From: Gammaproteobacteria bacterium
GTDB lineage: Bacteria; Pseudomonadota; Gammaproteobacteria; Enterobacterales; Alteromonadaceae
Direction of reading: 5' to 3'
Assembly (NCBI GenBank): GCA_017302255.1
Contig: JAFLDV010000010.1
Coordinates: 46,878 to 110,877, forward strand
Length of the DNA stretch: 64,000 nucleotides
Below are positions 27,314 to 35,250 of the stretch, piece by piece; position 1 is the stretch's first letter, and the number at the start of each line of letters is the position of its first letter. The position numbers and the translations under genes were made by a program. The notes under the pieces were generated by a model. The model was not told where the DNA came from and ran no database searches. It saw only the letters and a program-made list of their open reading frames with translations.

Positions 27314-27331
27314 TGTAAAGCTGAATTTCCA
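27314..27331. promoter_or_regulatory. Candidate TyrR/PhhR box before hppD
   Basis: TGTAAA-N6-TTTCCA matches the TyrR-type consensus TGTAAA-N6-TTTACA at 11 of 12 defined positions, 122 nt upstream of the hppD start codon. Aromatic-responsive control of tyrosine catabolism by TyrR/PhhR proteins is known in gammaproteobacteria. The regulator itself is not in this window. Confidence 0.55.
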
Positions 27332-27453
27332 CTGTTCGGCGGGTTGTTTTTGTGAACAAAATGCTGAAATTGATCTAGATCAACCATTCCCTTGTTGCTG
27401 CTCGTTAAGGTGTCGGCCAGACATTTTTGACTTTTGGATTTAGGACTTAAGCG

Positions 27454-28488
27454 ATGAGCAACAACTATCTTGGGCTTCGCGGTATCGAATTTACGGAATT
27501 CGCCAGCGCCGACAGCGACTTCATGCACAAAGTTTTCACAGCCTTTGGTTTTTCGAAAACTCGCCAATTTAAAGGCAAGCAAATCGATTATTACCAACAA
27601 CACGACATTCATTTTTTGCTAAATCGCGAACGACAAGGTTTTTCGGCTGAGTTCGCCAAAGCTCATGGTCCGGCGATTTGTTCGATGGGCTGGCGGGTTG
27701 ATAATGCCCAAGAAGCCAAAGCAATTGCCATCAGTCGTGGTGCTCGCGCCGCAGCGCCTGAAGATTGTGACTTGCCATATCCAGCCATTTACGGCATCGG
27801 TAATAGCCTGATTTATTTTATTGATCGCTTTGGCAGCAAAGGTTCTATCTATCAGCAGGACTTTGTTGAACATCCTGATCCGCACAAAGTCATGGACTTA
27901 GGCTTTACTCGTATTGACCATCTCACCAATAACGTAGAGAAAGGCACCATGCATCAATGGGCCGATTTTTATAAGAATGTCTTTGGCTTTACCGAGGTTC
28001 GTTATTTCGATATTAAAGGTCAACAAACGGCATTACTCTCTTACGCGCTCAGATCGCCGGACGGCAGTTTCTGCATTCCAATTAATGAAGGCAAAGGCGA
28101 TGAACGCAATCAAATCGATGAGTTTTTGCGTGAATATCACGGCCCGGGTGTGCAGCACATTGCGTTCCTGACCGATGATATTCTGGAATCTTTGGATCAT
28201 CTGGATCACTCAGTGATCGACACCCTTGATATTCATGAAGACTACTATCAGCAAGTGTTCAAGCGAGTACCTAATGTGCGTGAAGATAAACAACGCATTG
28301 AAAAACATCAGGTATTAGTCGACGGTGATAGCGATAGTTATTTACTGCAAATTTTCACCAAAAACTTGTTTGGGCCAATTTTTGTGGAAATTATTCAACG
28401 AGTTGACAACCTGGGCTTTGGTGAAGGCAATTTTCAAGCCTTGTTTGAATCGATTGAACGTGACCAACAAAAACGAGGCGTGCTATGA
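27454..28488 (+). CDS. hppD: 4-hydroxyphenylpyruvate dioxygenase
   Basis: Converts 4-hydroxyphenylpyruvate to homogentisate, the second step of tyrosine breakdown. The 344 residues match the short bacterial class. Two VOC modules are visible: an N-terminal one from GIEFTEFASAD and a catalytic C-terminal one with the iron ligands in DHLTNNV (His), GVQHIAF (His) and FVEIIQR (Glu). GFGEGNFQALFESIERDQ is the C-terminal lid helix typical of the enzyme. The stop overlaps the ATG of the following VOC gene by 4 nt, which indicates an operon. A TyrR-type box lies upstream. The remaining homogentisate pathway genes are not in this window. Confidence 0.96.
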   Translation: MSNNYLGLRGIEFTEFASADSDFMHKVFTAFGFSKTRQFKGKQIDYYQQHDIHFLLNRERQGFSAEFAKAHGPAICSMGWRVDNAQEAKAIAISRGARAAAPEDCDLPYPAIYGIGNSLIYFIDRFGSKGSIYQQDFVEHPDPHKVMDLGFTRIDHLTNNVEKGTMHQWADFYKNVFGFTEVRYFDIKGQQTALLSYALRSPDGSFCIPINEGKGDERNQIDEFLREYHGPGVQHIAFLTDDILESLDHLDHSVIDTLDIHEDYYQQVFKRVPNVREDKQRIEKHQVLVDGDSDSYLLQIFTKNLFGPIFVEIIQRVDNLGFGEGNFQALFESIERDQQKRGVL

Positions 28489-29027
28489 AAATTCAACAAA
28501 TCCATCATGTTGCTTATCGATGCAAAGACGCTAAAGAGACAGTTAATTTTTATCACCAGTTGCTGAAAATGGATTTCATGCTGGCAATTGCTGAAGATCA
28601 AGTGCCATCGACCAAAGAGCAAAACCCGTATATGCATGTGTTTTTAGATGCAGGAATGGGCAATATTTTGGCGTTTTTTGAACTGCCGGAATCGCCGACT
28701 ATGGACCGTGATCGCAATACACCGACTTGGGTTCAGCACATTGCGCTGCAAGTTGCTGATGAAACTGAATTGTTGGCGGCCAAAGCCGAACTTGAAGCCC
28801 ATGGCCTAAGCGTGGTTGGCCCGACTAACCACGAAATTATTAAGTCGATTTATTTCTTTGATCCCAACGGTCATCGTATTGAATTAACTTGTGTAACGGC
28901 CACGCCAAAAATGCTTGCTGAGCTTGATAGGGTAAAATGGCAAATGCTGGAAGAATGGTCACAGACTAAAAAAGCGCCAAAACAGGCTGCTTGGCTGCAT
29001 CAACAAGAGTTTACTGCGCCGGTGTGA
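28485..29027 (+). CDS. VOC family protein coupled to hppD
   Basis: A single-module vicinal-oxygen-chelate (glyoxalase-like) protein of 180 residues. It has IHHVAYRCKDAKETVNFYHQLL at the start, WVQHIALQVADETEL in the middle and FFDPNGHRIELTC near the end, so the metal-ligand positions (His, His, Glu) seem intact. A C-terminal extension (RVKWQMLEEWSQ) is typical of VOC proteins found next to HPPD. The start ATG overlaps the hppD stop as ATGA, so co-translation is likely and a role in aromatic catabolism is probable. The substrate is unknown. It is not an obvious glyoxalase I. Confidence 0.82.
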   Translation: MKIQQIHHVAYRCKDAKETVNFYHQLLKMDFMLAIAEDQVPSTKEQNPYMHVFLDAGMGNILAFFELPESPTMDRDRNTPTWVQHIALQVADETELLAAKAELEAHGLSVVGPTNHEIIKSIYFFDPNGHRIELTCVTATPKMLAELDRVKWQMLEEWSQTKKAPKQAAWLHQQEFTAPV

Positions 29028-29111
29028 ACGAAGATTTTGCCGGTTTTGCCGGTAGAATTATGCGCTGCGTCAATAAACCGCATTTGTTTTAATGGCAGAA
29101 TCATCCACAAT

Positions 29112-29153
29112 AGTTGTCGGTACGTATCCGACAACTGCCGAAACATTTCGGCA
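29112..29153 (+). promoter_or_regulatory. Two tandem hairpins upstream of the HiPIP gene
   Basis: AGTTGTCGG pairs with CCGACAACT around 7 nt, and TGCCGAAA pairs with TTTCGGCA immediately after. They end 53 nt before the HiPIP start and have no T tract. They may be a 5' UTR structure or the 3' end of the hppD-VOC transcript. Confidence 0.45.
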
Positions 29154-29206
29154 CTGTTTGCAAGACAGACATTAAAACAAGACCAAATACCATCAGGAGC
29201 AAGATC

Positions 29207-29491
29207 ATGAGTCAACTTGATCGTCGTCAATTTTTAAAACTCTCTGGCGCAGGCCTTATCGGCGTGACCATGGGTAGTGTAAGTTTAAAAGCTTTTGCAG
29301 CAGATCCAGTCAGCCTGACCGATCCAGTTGCCGTGGCCATGAAATATGTTGAGAAATCAGCGGTTGCCGATAAATGCGATACTTGTATGCATATGGGCGC
29401 AGGCACAGAGCAGCACCGTTCATGTGCAATTTTCGGTGGCAAATTGGTCAACAAAGACGGCTGGTGCTCAGGCTACATGAAAAAGCCATAA
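29207..29491 (+). CDS. High-potential iron-sulfur protein (HiPIP), Tat-exported
   Basis: A small periplasmic electron carrier of 94 residues with one 4Fe-4S cluster. It starts with a Tat signal (RRQFLKLSGAGLIGVT), consistent with export of a folded, cofactor-loaded protein. The mature part has four cysteines in HiPIP order, CDTCMHM, HRSC and GWCSGY. ATG 29207 has AGGAG at 7 nt; the frame is open 31 codons further upstream but without support. HiPIPs deliver electrons to photosynthetic reaction centres or, in non-phototrophs, to terminal oxidases or reductases. No partner enzyme is adjacent. A strong terminator follows. Confidence 0.9.
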   Translation: MSQLDRRQFLKLSGAGLIGVTMGSVSLKAFAADPVSLTDPVAVAMKYVEKSAVADKCDTCMHMGAGTEQHRSCAIFGGKLVNKDGWCSGYMKKP

Positions 29492-29513
29492 GCCTGACGT
29501 TGCTTGATTAAAT

Positions 29514-29547
29514 AGGGCCATTTAACAGGAATGGCCCTGTTATTTTT
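29514..29547 (+). terminator. Terminator after the HiPIP gene
   Basis: An 8-bp perfect stem, AGGGCCAT with ATGGCCCT around a 9-nt loop, followed by GTTATTTTT. Confidence 0.85.
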
Positions 29548-29715
29548 GCGTATCTCCTAGCTGTTTCGTTAAACCAAACTCGTATTTTTGGTTATTGAAT
29601 GTCATTTCTCGATCTCTGCTCATCAACTGCTTGATCAAAAAGCTTTATTCACTCGTATACTGAACCTAATTGGTTGCTAATCATTAGGGCGCCGTCGCTA
29701 TTTTTAGGAGTTCAC

Positions 29716-30498
29716 ATGTCTGAATCTATTTTGATCACTGGTGCTGCCCAGCGGGTCGGTCTGCATTGTGCTTTAGCTCTGCGGGCGCAAGGTTATGATG
29801 TTATTGCAACTTACCGACAAGATAAACACGGTCTTACTCAGCTTCGTGACGCTGGCGTGCACTGTGTTTACTGCGATTTTGACCAACCCAATGCGATTGT
29901 TGCACTAGTGGCGGCGGTTACTGCAAAGGCCAAATCACTGCGCGCAATCATTCACAATGCTTCCAGCTGGCAAGCTGATGCTGTGTTGCCATGCAAAGCG
30001 GCTGCTTTGCATGCGAACACGGACAATATACTCAGCCCTGCACAAATTTCCGCGCAACTGGCGACAGATGCCGGCATTTTCGATGCGATGATGCACATTC
30101 ATGCCAAAGTACCTTATCTGTTAACTCGGGCATTAATGCCTAATTTATTAGCCAATGGCAATGCCGATGTCATTGCGCTAACAGACTTCGTTGCAAGTGT
30201 CGGTAGCAGCAAACATATGGCTTATGCAGCATCACGCGCAGCCATGGAAAATCTGGTTTTGTCGATGTCTCGGCAATTAGCTCCAGCCATCAAGGTCAAC
30301 GCGATAGCACCAGCCCTTTTAATGTTTAATGACGGCGATGATGCGCAATATCGGCAAAAAGCCTTGAAGAAATCGTTGATGCAATGCGAGCCCGGTTCGC
30401 AAGAAGTGGTCAATACTATCAATTACCTATTGGCGAGCCAGTATATTACTGGACGGGTGTTAGCGCTGGATGGTGGCCGACACTTAAATTTCCCTTAG
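29716..30498 (+). CDS. folM: Dihydromonapterin reductase FolM-like (SDR)
   Basis: NADPH-dependent pteridine reductase that makes tetrahydromonapterin and can reduce dihydrofolate. The 260-residue SDR has the TGxxxRxG motif of FolM/PTR1 enzymes (TGAAQRVG, residues 8-15), HNASSW at 80-85, VNAIAPALLMFN and ALDGGRHLNF, so the match to FolM is strong. Two oddities: the catalytic YxxxK motif reads Tyr170-Ala-Ala-Ser-Arg174, and about 20 extra residues lie near 92-118 compared with E. coli FolM as I remember it. ATG 29716 has AGGAG at 5 nt. The next gene begins 2 nt after its stop. Confidence 0.87.
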   Translation: MSESILITGAAQRVGLHCALALRAQGYDVIATYRQDKHGLTQLRDAGVHCVYCDFDQPNAIVALVAAVTAKAKSLRAIIHNASSWQADAVLPCKAAALHANTDNILSPAQISAQLATDAGIFDAMMHIHAKVPYLLTRALMPNLLANGNADVIALTDFVASVGSSKHMAYAASRAAMENLVLSMSRQLAPAIKVNAIAPALLMFNDGDDAQYRQKALKKSLMQCEPGSQEVVNTINYLLASQYITGRVLALDGGRHLNFP

Positions 30499-30500
30499 CT

Positions 30501-31310
30501 ATGACTCAGAATTCAAGTCGGATCCTCAGACCTTATTGGCGGAATGGTCCAGATCATCGTTCTGGCGCCGACGTCAGTTTCTTAGATATCGTGAAGATAT
30601 TTGATTTTCAACGTATTAAAGTTGGTCGTTGGGTAACAACAGCCGAGCAACAACTAGCAGCTAACCTATTTTTCGACGCCTTGTGCGACTTACAAACAAT
30701 TTTGCAAGTGCCAACACAAGTGATATCACTCAATGGCAGCCTTGCACTGAGCTTTGGCACTGGCGGCAGTCGTGGCACCTGTGCATTTTATCAGCCGCAA
30801 GGACGGGTGTTGGCGCTGGCCAAGAACGCAGGCGGGGGCAGTTTAGCGCATGAGTGGTTTCATGCATTTGACCACTATATTGCTTCGAAAATGTTTAAGA
30901 ATGCAGCGCCAGTCCAATTTGCCAGTCGATTGTGGTTACAAAACCAAGTCACTGACAAAGAGACTATGCACAGCCATCCGTTGAACAACTGGCTGAGTGC
31001 GGCCTTTGCTGACATTTTTTTGGATGCGGGCGCGCCTTCGGCTTTCTTCCAACGGGCTAGAGCTTATGACGCAAAATCACAGCGGCGATATTACGCTTTG
31101 CCAGAAGAAATGGCAGCACGTTCTTTTGAGCAGGTTCTACAGCGATTGCCGCTGCAAAATAGATTCTTGGTGGATGGGACTTTAGCAGGCCCAGCCTTTG
31201 AGGCTGGGCTTTATCCGGAAACAGCGCGAGCAGAGCGCTTGGCATGCTACTGGTTGAGTTATTTTCAGCAACTCGGTACAGCGTTGCAATCAAAGCTTGG
31301 GGCGGTTTAG
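30501..31310 (+). CDS. HEXXH-motif protein, possible metallopeptidase, operonic with folM
   Basis: A 269-residue conserved hypothetical protein. It contains a zincin-type motif His117-Glu-x-x-His121 in SLAHEWFHAFDHYI and a downstream YYALPEEMAARSFEQ block. The latter resembles the third-ligand region of LPD1-like gluzincin domains in phage and mobile-element proteins. GTGGSRGTCAFYQP precedes the motif. It may correspond to the CLCA_X family of related genomes, but I cannot confirm this. No signal peptide or membrane segment is visible. It starts 2 nt after the folM stop. The stop codon overlaps that of the convergent dbpA gene. Substrate and role are unknown. Confidence 0.7.
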   Translation: MTQNSSRILRPYWRNGPDHRSGADVSFLDIVKIFDFQRIKVGRWVTTAEQQLAANLFFDALCDLQTILQVPTQVISLNGSLALSFGTGGSRGTCAFYQPQGRVLALAKNAGGGSLAHEWFHAFDHYIASKMFKNAAPVQFASRLWLQNQVTDKETMHSHPLNNWLSAAFADIFLDAGAPSAFFQRARAYDAKSQRRYYALPEEMAARSFEQVLQRLPLQNRFLVDGTLAGPAFEAGLYPETARAERLACYWLSYFQQLGTALQSKLGAV

Positions 31311-32683
31311 AACTGCCACACGCGTAATTTACGACCTTTCACACCGGCAGATAATAATTGCTGGGCAATTTTGAGTTTTGCCCGAGGCACTGCAACGTAC
31401 GCATTGTCATCACCTAACTGAATTTTGCCAATTTCATCGCCTTGGATGCTTTGCTCACGAGTTAAAGCGCCAACAATGTCACCAGCCCGCAGTTTCTGCT
31501 TTTTGCCGGCATCAATTTGCAAACAGGCCATTGGCGGCACTGGCGCAAGTTTATTCAGCACTTCAAGCGCCGGTAATGCCGTTTCCTGCAGTGGTGTTGC
31601 CAATTCGTCATTGATTAACGCGACTTTAAATTCATCTGCTTGATCAAACAAGCTACAAGCTAAACCCTGCTGACCAGCGCGACCTGTTCGGCCAATTCGA
31701 TGGGTGTGAGTTTCTACATCATGGGCTAGTTGATAATTAATCACTAAATCTAAGGCGGCAATGTCCAGACCCCGTGCCGCAACGTCAGTTGCCACTAACA
31801 CACTCAAACTACGGTTAGCAAAGCGGATCAGCGTTTGATCGCGATCACGCTGCTCTAAATCACCATGTAGCGCGAGCACGCTAAAGCCTGCGTCATGCAA
31901 CGCATCCGCGACATCCTGGCATTCACGACGGGTATTGCAAAACACTAAACTGCTGGTTGGCTGATGATGTTTTAACAAGAGTTGTACTGCTTGTAATCGA
32001 CCGGCAGCACCTTGCACTTTGAACAATTGCTGGCTGATAGACAATTCAGTGTGCGCAGATTCAATCGTCACCCGAGTCGGGTTGGTCAACAGTGCTGAGG
32101 CCAATTGTTCAATTTGTTTTGGAAACGTGGCGCTAAATAACAGTGTTTGCCGCGATTTAGGGGCAAAGGTCATGATTTTATCGAGGGTAGGGGCAAAGCC
32201 CATTTCTAGCATGCGGTCTGCTTCGTCAAGAACCAACAATTCTAAATCATCAAGTTTGAGTGAGCCTTTGACCAAATGCTCCTCGATGCGGCCAGGTGTG
32301 CCGACAATAATATGAGCGCCATGTTCTAGCGAGCCAAGTTGCGGGCCAAAAGGCACACCACCACAAAGCGTCAGTACTTTGATATTGTGGATGGTGCGGC
32401 CTAAGCGGCGGATTTCGTTGGCAACTTGGTCGGCGAGTTCGCGCGTTGGACATAACACCAAACTTTGTACGCGAAAACGTTTTACATCTAACAGGCTTAA
32501 TAAACCCAGACCAAAGGCTGCGGTTTTACCTGAGCCAGTTTTGGCTTGGGCTATCAAATCTTTTTTCGCCAGAATGACCGGCAGACTTTCTGCTTGTACC
32601 GGAGTCATCTGCAAGTATCCAAGATCGGTGAGGTTGGTAATTAAGGCTTCAGCGATTGGTAATTGATTAAAAGTCGCAGACAT
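31307..32683 (-). CDS. dbpA: ATP-dependent RNA helicase DbpA
   Basis: DEAD-box helicase for 50S ribosome assembly, directed to 23S rRNA hairpin 92. The 458 residues contain all helicase motifs in order: TPVQAESLP (Q motif), AKTGSGKT (Walker A), PTRELADQ, VGTPGRI, DEAD inside VLDEADRM, SAT, ATDVAARGLD and HRIGRTGRAG. The C-terminal 75 residues form the RNA-binding domain specific to DbpA (LRAGDIVGALTREQSIQGDEIGKIQL). ATG 32683 is preferred because GGAG lies just upstream; the frame extends 12 codons further. The stop codon overlaps the convergent HEXXH gene. Confidence 0.95.
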   Translation of the reverse strand: MSATFNQLPIAEALITNLTDLGYLQMTPVQAESLPVILAKKDLIAQAKTGSGKTAAFGLGLLSLLDVKRFRVQSLVLCPTRELADQVANEIRRLGRTIHNIKVLTLCGGVPFGPQLGSLEHGAHIIVGTPGRIEEHLVKGSLKLDDLELLVLDEADRMLEMGFAPTLDKIMTFAPKSRQTLLFSATFPKQIEQLASALLTNPTRVTIESAHTELSISQQLFKVQGAAGRLQAVQLLLKHHQPTSSLVFCNTRRECQDVADALHDAGFSVLALHGDLEQRDRDQTLIRFANRSLSVLVATDVAARGLDIAALDLVINYQLAHDVETHTHRIGRTGRAGQQGLACSLFDQADEFKVALINDELATPLQETALPALEVLNKLAPVPPMACLQIDAGKKQKLRAGDIVGALTREQSIQGDEIGKIQLGDDNAYVAVPRAKLKIAQQLLSAGVKGRKLRVWQF

Positions 32684-32777
32684 AAGGTTCTCCAGAACAA
32701 CGGGTATTAATTTGGGCAAAGCATCAAATCAAACAACAGCATAGGCATTGTCGAAGGTTTTGATGATTTCATACAAA

Positions 32778-32809
32778 CAAAAAGGGCAACTCTTTACAGG
32801 GTCGCCCTT
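32778..32809 (-). terminator. Terminator of the cold-shock protein gene
   Basis: On the minus strand AAGGGC pairs with GCCCTT around a partly paired loop and runs into TTTTGTTTGT. It lies about 50 nt after the csp stop. Confidence 0.75.
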
Positions 32810-32858
32810 AGGGTGTGGCTTTCGCCGTAGGTGCTAACTAGTAGCACCCGCTGTTCAA

Positions 32859-33068
32859 TTACAGAACAACGATTTTCTCAGCTTGTGGGCCTTTCTGACC
32901 TTGGGTCACGATGAAAGATACACGTTGGCCTTCTTGCAGAGTTTTGAAACCAGTTGAGCTGATTGCGCTGAAGTGAGCGAAAACGTCTGGGCCTGAAGCT
33001 TGTTCGATGAAACCGAAACCTTTAGTTTCGTTGAACCATTTAACTGTACCAGTAGTTGGAGTAGACAT
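32859..33068 (-). CDS. Cold-shock domain protein (CspA family)
   Basis: A 69-residue single-domain RNA chaperone. The RNP1 motif KGFGFIEQ and the RNP2-like VFAHFSAI are both present after [10 protein letters not shown], and the protein ends in AEKIVVL. It binds single-stranded RNA and DNA and prevents secondary structure at low temperature or during growth transitions. AGGA lies 8 nt upstream of the ATG. A good promoter about 150 nt upstream predicts a long 5' leader, which is characteristic of cold-inducible csp mRNAs. Which paralogue (A, E, G or other) cannot be decided from the sequence. Confidence 0.93.
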   Translation of the reverse strand: MSTPTTGTVKWFNETKGFGFIEQASGPDVFAHFSAISSTGFKTLQEGQRVSFIVTQGQKGPQAEKIVVL

Positions 33069-33443
33069 ATTTGTAATCCTGTAATAAAAGTTAATTTGCC
33101 TGGTTTCAGGCGGTGGTGCTGGAAGTGAAACTTTGACTTATGAAAACAGGACGTACTCAAACAACAGTAACAGTTCAGTGTGCATAAATTGCGGTACTCT
33201 TTCAAACAGCCGCCAGTGTATAGAATTTAAACAGCCCGTCAACCTTTATTTCCCGAATTGTCGAAATAGTTCAAAGCTCGGTGCTGTTTGTTGTTTTTTT
33301 CGCAGATTATCGCTGGTTTACTCACCAAATGAAGATAAGTCCTTAGTAAATTTGTACTTTTTATCTGTTTTCGTCCTAGCTGATTTCGCTGTTTGCTGGG
33401 AAGGAAAATGGAGTTCAAAGCCTAAGTGTTTAAAATCGTAGGC
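33069..33443 (-). promoter_or_regulatory. Long leader and upstream region of the cold-shock gene
   Basis: This gap contains the csp promoter (33215-33242) and a predicted leader of about 140 nt from near 33207 to the ATG, similar in length to the thermoregulated cspA leader of enterobacteria. A 102-codon plus-strand ORF here has no recognisable content and is not called. Confidence 0.55.
33215..33242 (-). promoter_or_regulatory. Sigma-70 promoter of the cold-shock gene
   Basis: On the minus strand TTGACG and TACACT are separated by 16 bases. The predicted transcription start near 33207 gives a 5' UTR of about 140 nt. Confidence 0.6.
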
Positions 33444-33470
33444 AAAAAAAAGCCCCCAACTAGTGGGGGC
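33444..33470 (-). terminator. Terminator of the BI-1/YccA gene
   Basis: On the minus strand a GCCCCC/GGGGGC stem with a 7-nt loop is followed by eight T residues, 83 nt after the BI-1 stop. Confidence 0.9.
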
Positions 33471-33552
33471 AAAGAGCGGGTGTCGAGTTGCTCAAGGGTC
33501 TTTCGGAACATGTCTAACAGGTAAAACGTAAATCAACTAACAGGTCGAACTA

Positions 33553-34221
33553 TTACTCATCACTATTCATAAAGCCCAGTATGTGTAACAGGCTAGTGAA
33601 CAGGTTAAAAATCGAAACAAATAAACCAACAGTTGCCATGATGTAGTTGGTCTCACCGCCGTGCACGATCTCACTGGTTTGGTACAAAATCATGCCTGAC
33701 ATTAACAATACAAACATTGCAGAGACCGCTAAGCTAAGCGCTGGCATTTCAAAGAATATGGCACCAAGACCTGCTAAGAACGCCACCAGCACGCCAACAA
33801 TCAAGAAGCTGCCCATAAAACTAAAGTTAGTTTTCTTCACCAAGGCATATGCCGATAACGCGAAGAATATAGTTGCGGTGCCAGCCATTGCCATCATGAC
33901 AATTTCACCGCCACCTGGCAGAGCTAAATAACGATTCAAAATTGGGCCAAGGGTGTATCCCATGAAACCGGTAAGGGCGAACACGCCAACAAGGCCAAGG
34001 GCGCTGTCGCGGAATTTAGTGGTGAAAAACAAAGCGCCAAAATATCCGACCAAGGTAAGAATTATCCCCGGGTGCGGTAGATTCAAACTCATAGATACAC
34101 CAGCAACAGCGGCGCTAAAGGCCAGTGTCATGGCTAATAAACTATAAGTATTGCGTAATACTTTATTGGCTTGGGTGACGGGTAAGGCACCGCTATAAGC
34201 CTGTTCCTGATACATCGTCAT
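33553..34221 (-). CDS. Bax inhibitor-1 / YccA family membrane protein
   Basis: A 222-residue inner-membrane protein with seven hydrophobic segments, beginning LRNTYSLLAMTLAFSAAVAGV and ending YIMATVGLFVSIFNLFTSLLHILG, as in YccA/YbhL proteins. YccA interacts with and modulates the FtsH protease; YbhL-type relatives are proposed calcium-leak channels. The C-terminal ILGFMNSDE is typical. GAGGT lies just upstream of the first ATG; a second ATG two codons in is possible. It is divergent from the nhaR-like gene and has its own terminator. Confidence 0.9.
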   Translation of the reverse strand: MTMYQEQAYSGALPVTQANKVLRNTYSLLAMTLAFSAAVAGVSMSLNLPHPGIILTLVGYFGALFFTTKFRDSALGLVGVFALTGFMGYTLGPILNRYLALPGGGEIVMMAMAGTATIFFALSAYALVKKTNFSFMGSFLIVGVLVAFLAGLGAIFFEMPALSLAVSAMFVLLMSGMILYQTSEIVHGGETNYIMATVGLFVSIFNLFTSLLHILGFMNSDE

Positions 34222-34344
34222 AATGACCTCACTTCATCTTGCTGGCGAAATTGCCTGCTTTTGTACTGGCAATAGTTATACAGAAAAGCAAACTTAAGAT
34301 AAACTCGAATATTCCTTCATGTTTATTCGGAAAAAGCGAAGATT

Positions 34345-35235
34345 ATGACGCCGGTCAATTTTAATCAGCTCTATTACTTTTATTTGGTCGCGAAAGAGGG
34401 CTCAATTGCGCGGGTCAGTGAGCAATTGCATGTGACAGCACAAACTATCAGCGGGCAATTAACTGCCTTTGAACATGCGGTCGGCAGCCCATTGTTTCTT
34501 CGTCAGGGGAAAAAGTGGACGGTCACCGAGCTTGGCAAAGTGACGTTTCGTTACGCTGAGGATATTTTCCGCCTCGGCGATGAACTCAAGCAGGTGCTGA
34601 AACATCAGCAAGGTGTGCAGTGGCAAACATTTACCGTTGGCGTCACCGATGTGTTACCCAAGGCTTTTATTTATGAAATGCTTAAACCTGTTTTTGCAAT
34701 GCCGGAGCAACTTCGGCTGATTTGTCTTGAAGGTGAACAAAACCAATTGCTTGCTGATCTAGCTTTAAACAAATTGGATTTGGTGCTGACTGATCAGCCG
34801 TTATTACCTTCAAGCCCGCTCAAAGCCTATAGCCACCAAATCACCGAATCGTCGACCAGCTTCTTTGCATCTCCAGCGCTAATCGGACGGTTAAGTGGCG
34901 ACTTCCCTGAATGTCTGCAACTACAGCCAATGTTATTGCAGAGCAAAAGATCAATCATTCGCCAGCGGTTGGATGCATGGTTTGCGCAACAAGGGATTGT
35001 GCCGCAGGTGATGGCTGAGTTTGATGACAGTGCCTTGATGAAAGCTTTCGGCCAACAAGGCTTGGGGATATTTTCGGCGCCGTCGAAAATTGCGCAGAAC
35101 ATTTGTAGACAATATGAAGTTGAAGTAATTGGCAGTACTGATGCCGTCAAGGAAGTTTTTTACGCGATTTCGCCAGAGCGTAAACTGACTCACCCTGGCG
35201 TCGTAGAACTGGTTCGAGCGCTAGCTGGTGACTAG
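34345..35235 (+). CDS. nhaR: LysR-family regulator, NhaR-like
   Basis: The 296-residue protein closely follows NhaR, which activates the sodium/proton antiporter gene nhaA in response to sodium. The N-terminal helix-turn-helix region FNQLYYFYLVAKEGSIARVSEQLHVTAQTISGQL contains the LYYF and T-x-QTI-x-GQ elements distinctive for NhaR rather than general LysR proteins. The effector domain includes LDLVLTDQPL and ALMKAFGQQGLGIFSAP. No nhaA gene is beside it, so the target may lie elsewhere. It is divergent from the BI-1/YccA gene across a 123-bp intergenic region. Confidence 0.85.
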   Translation: MTPVNFNQLYYFYLVAKEGSIARVSEQLHVTAQTISGQLTAFEHAVGSPLFLRQGKKWTVTELGKVTFRYAEDIFRLGDELKQVLKHQQGVQWQTFTVGVTDVLPKAFIYEMLKPVFAMPEQLRLICLEGEQNQLLADLALNKLDLVLTDQPLLPSSPLKAYSHQITESSTSFFASPALIGRLSGDFPECLQLQPMLLQSKRSIIRQRLDAWFAQQGIVPQVMAEFDDSALMKAFGQQGLGIFSAPSKIAQNICRQYEVEVIGSTDAVKEVFYAISPERKLTHPGVVELVRALAGD

Positions 35236-35250
35236 CGCTCATTGTCTAGG

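Noticed and set aside
33133..33441. A 102-codon plus-strand ORF in the csp upstream region
   Set aside because: No recognisable domain or ribosome-binding site; it overlaps the csp promoter and leader on the other strand.
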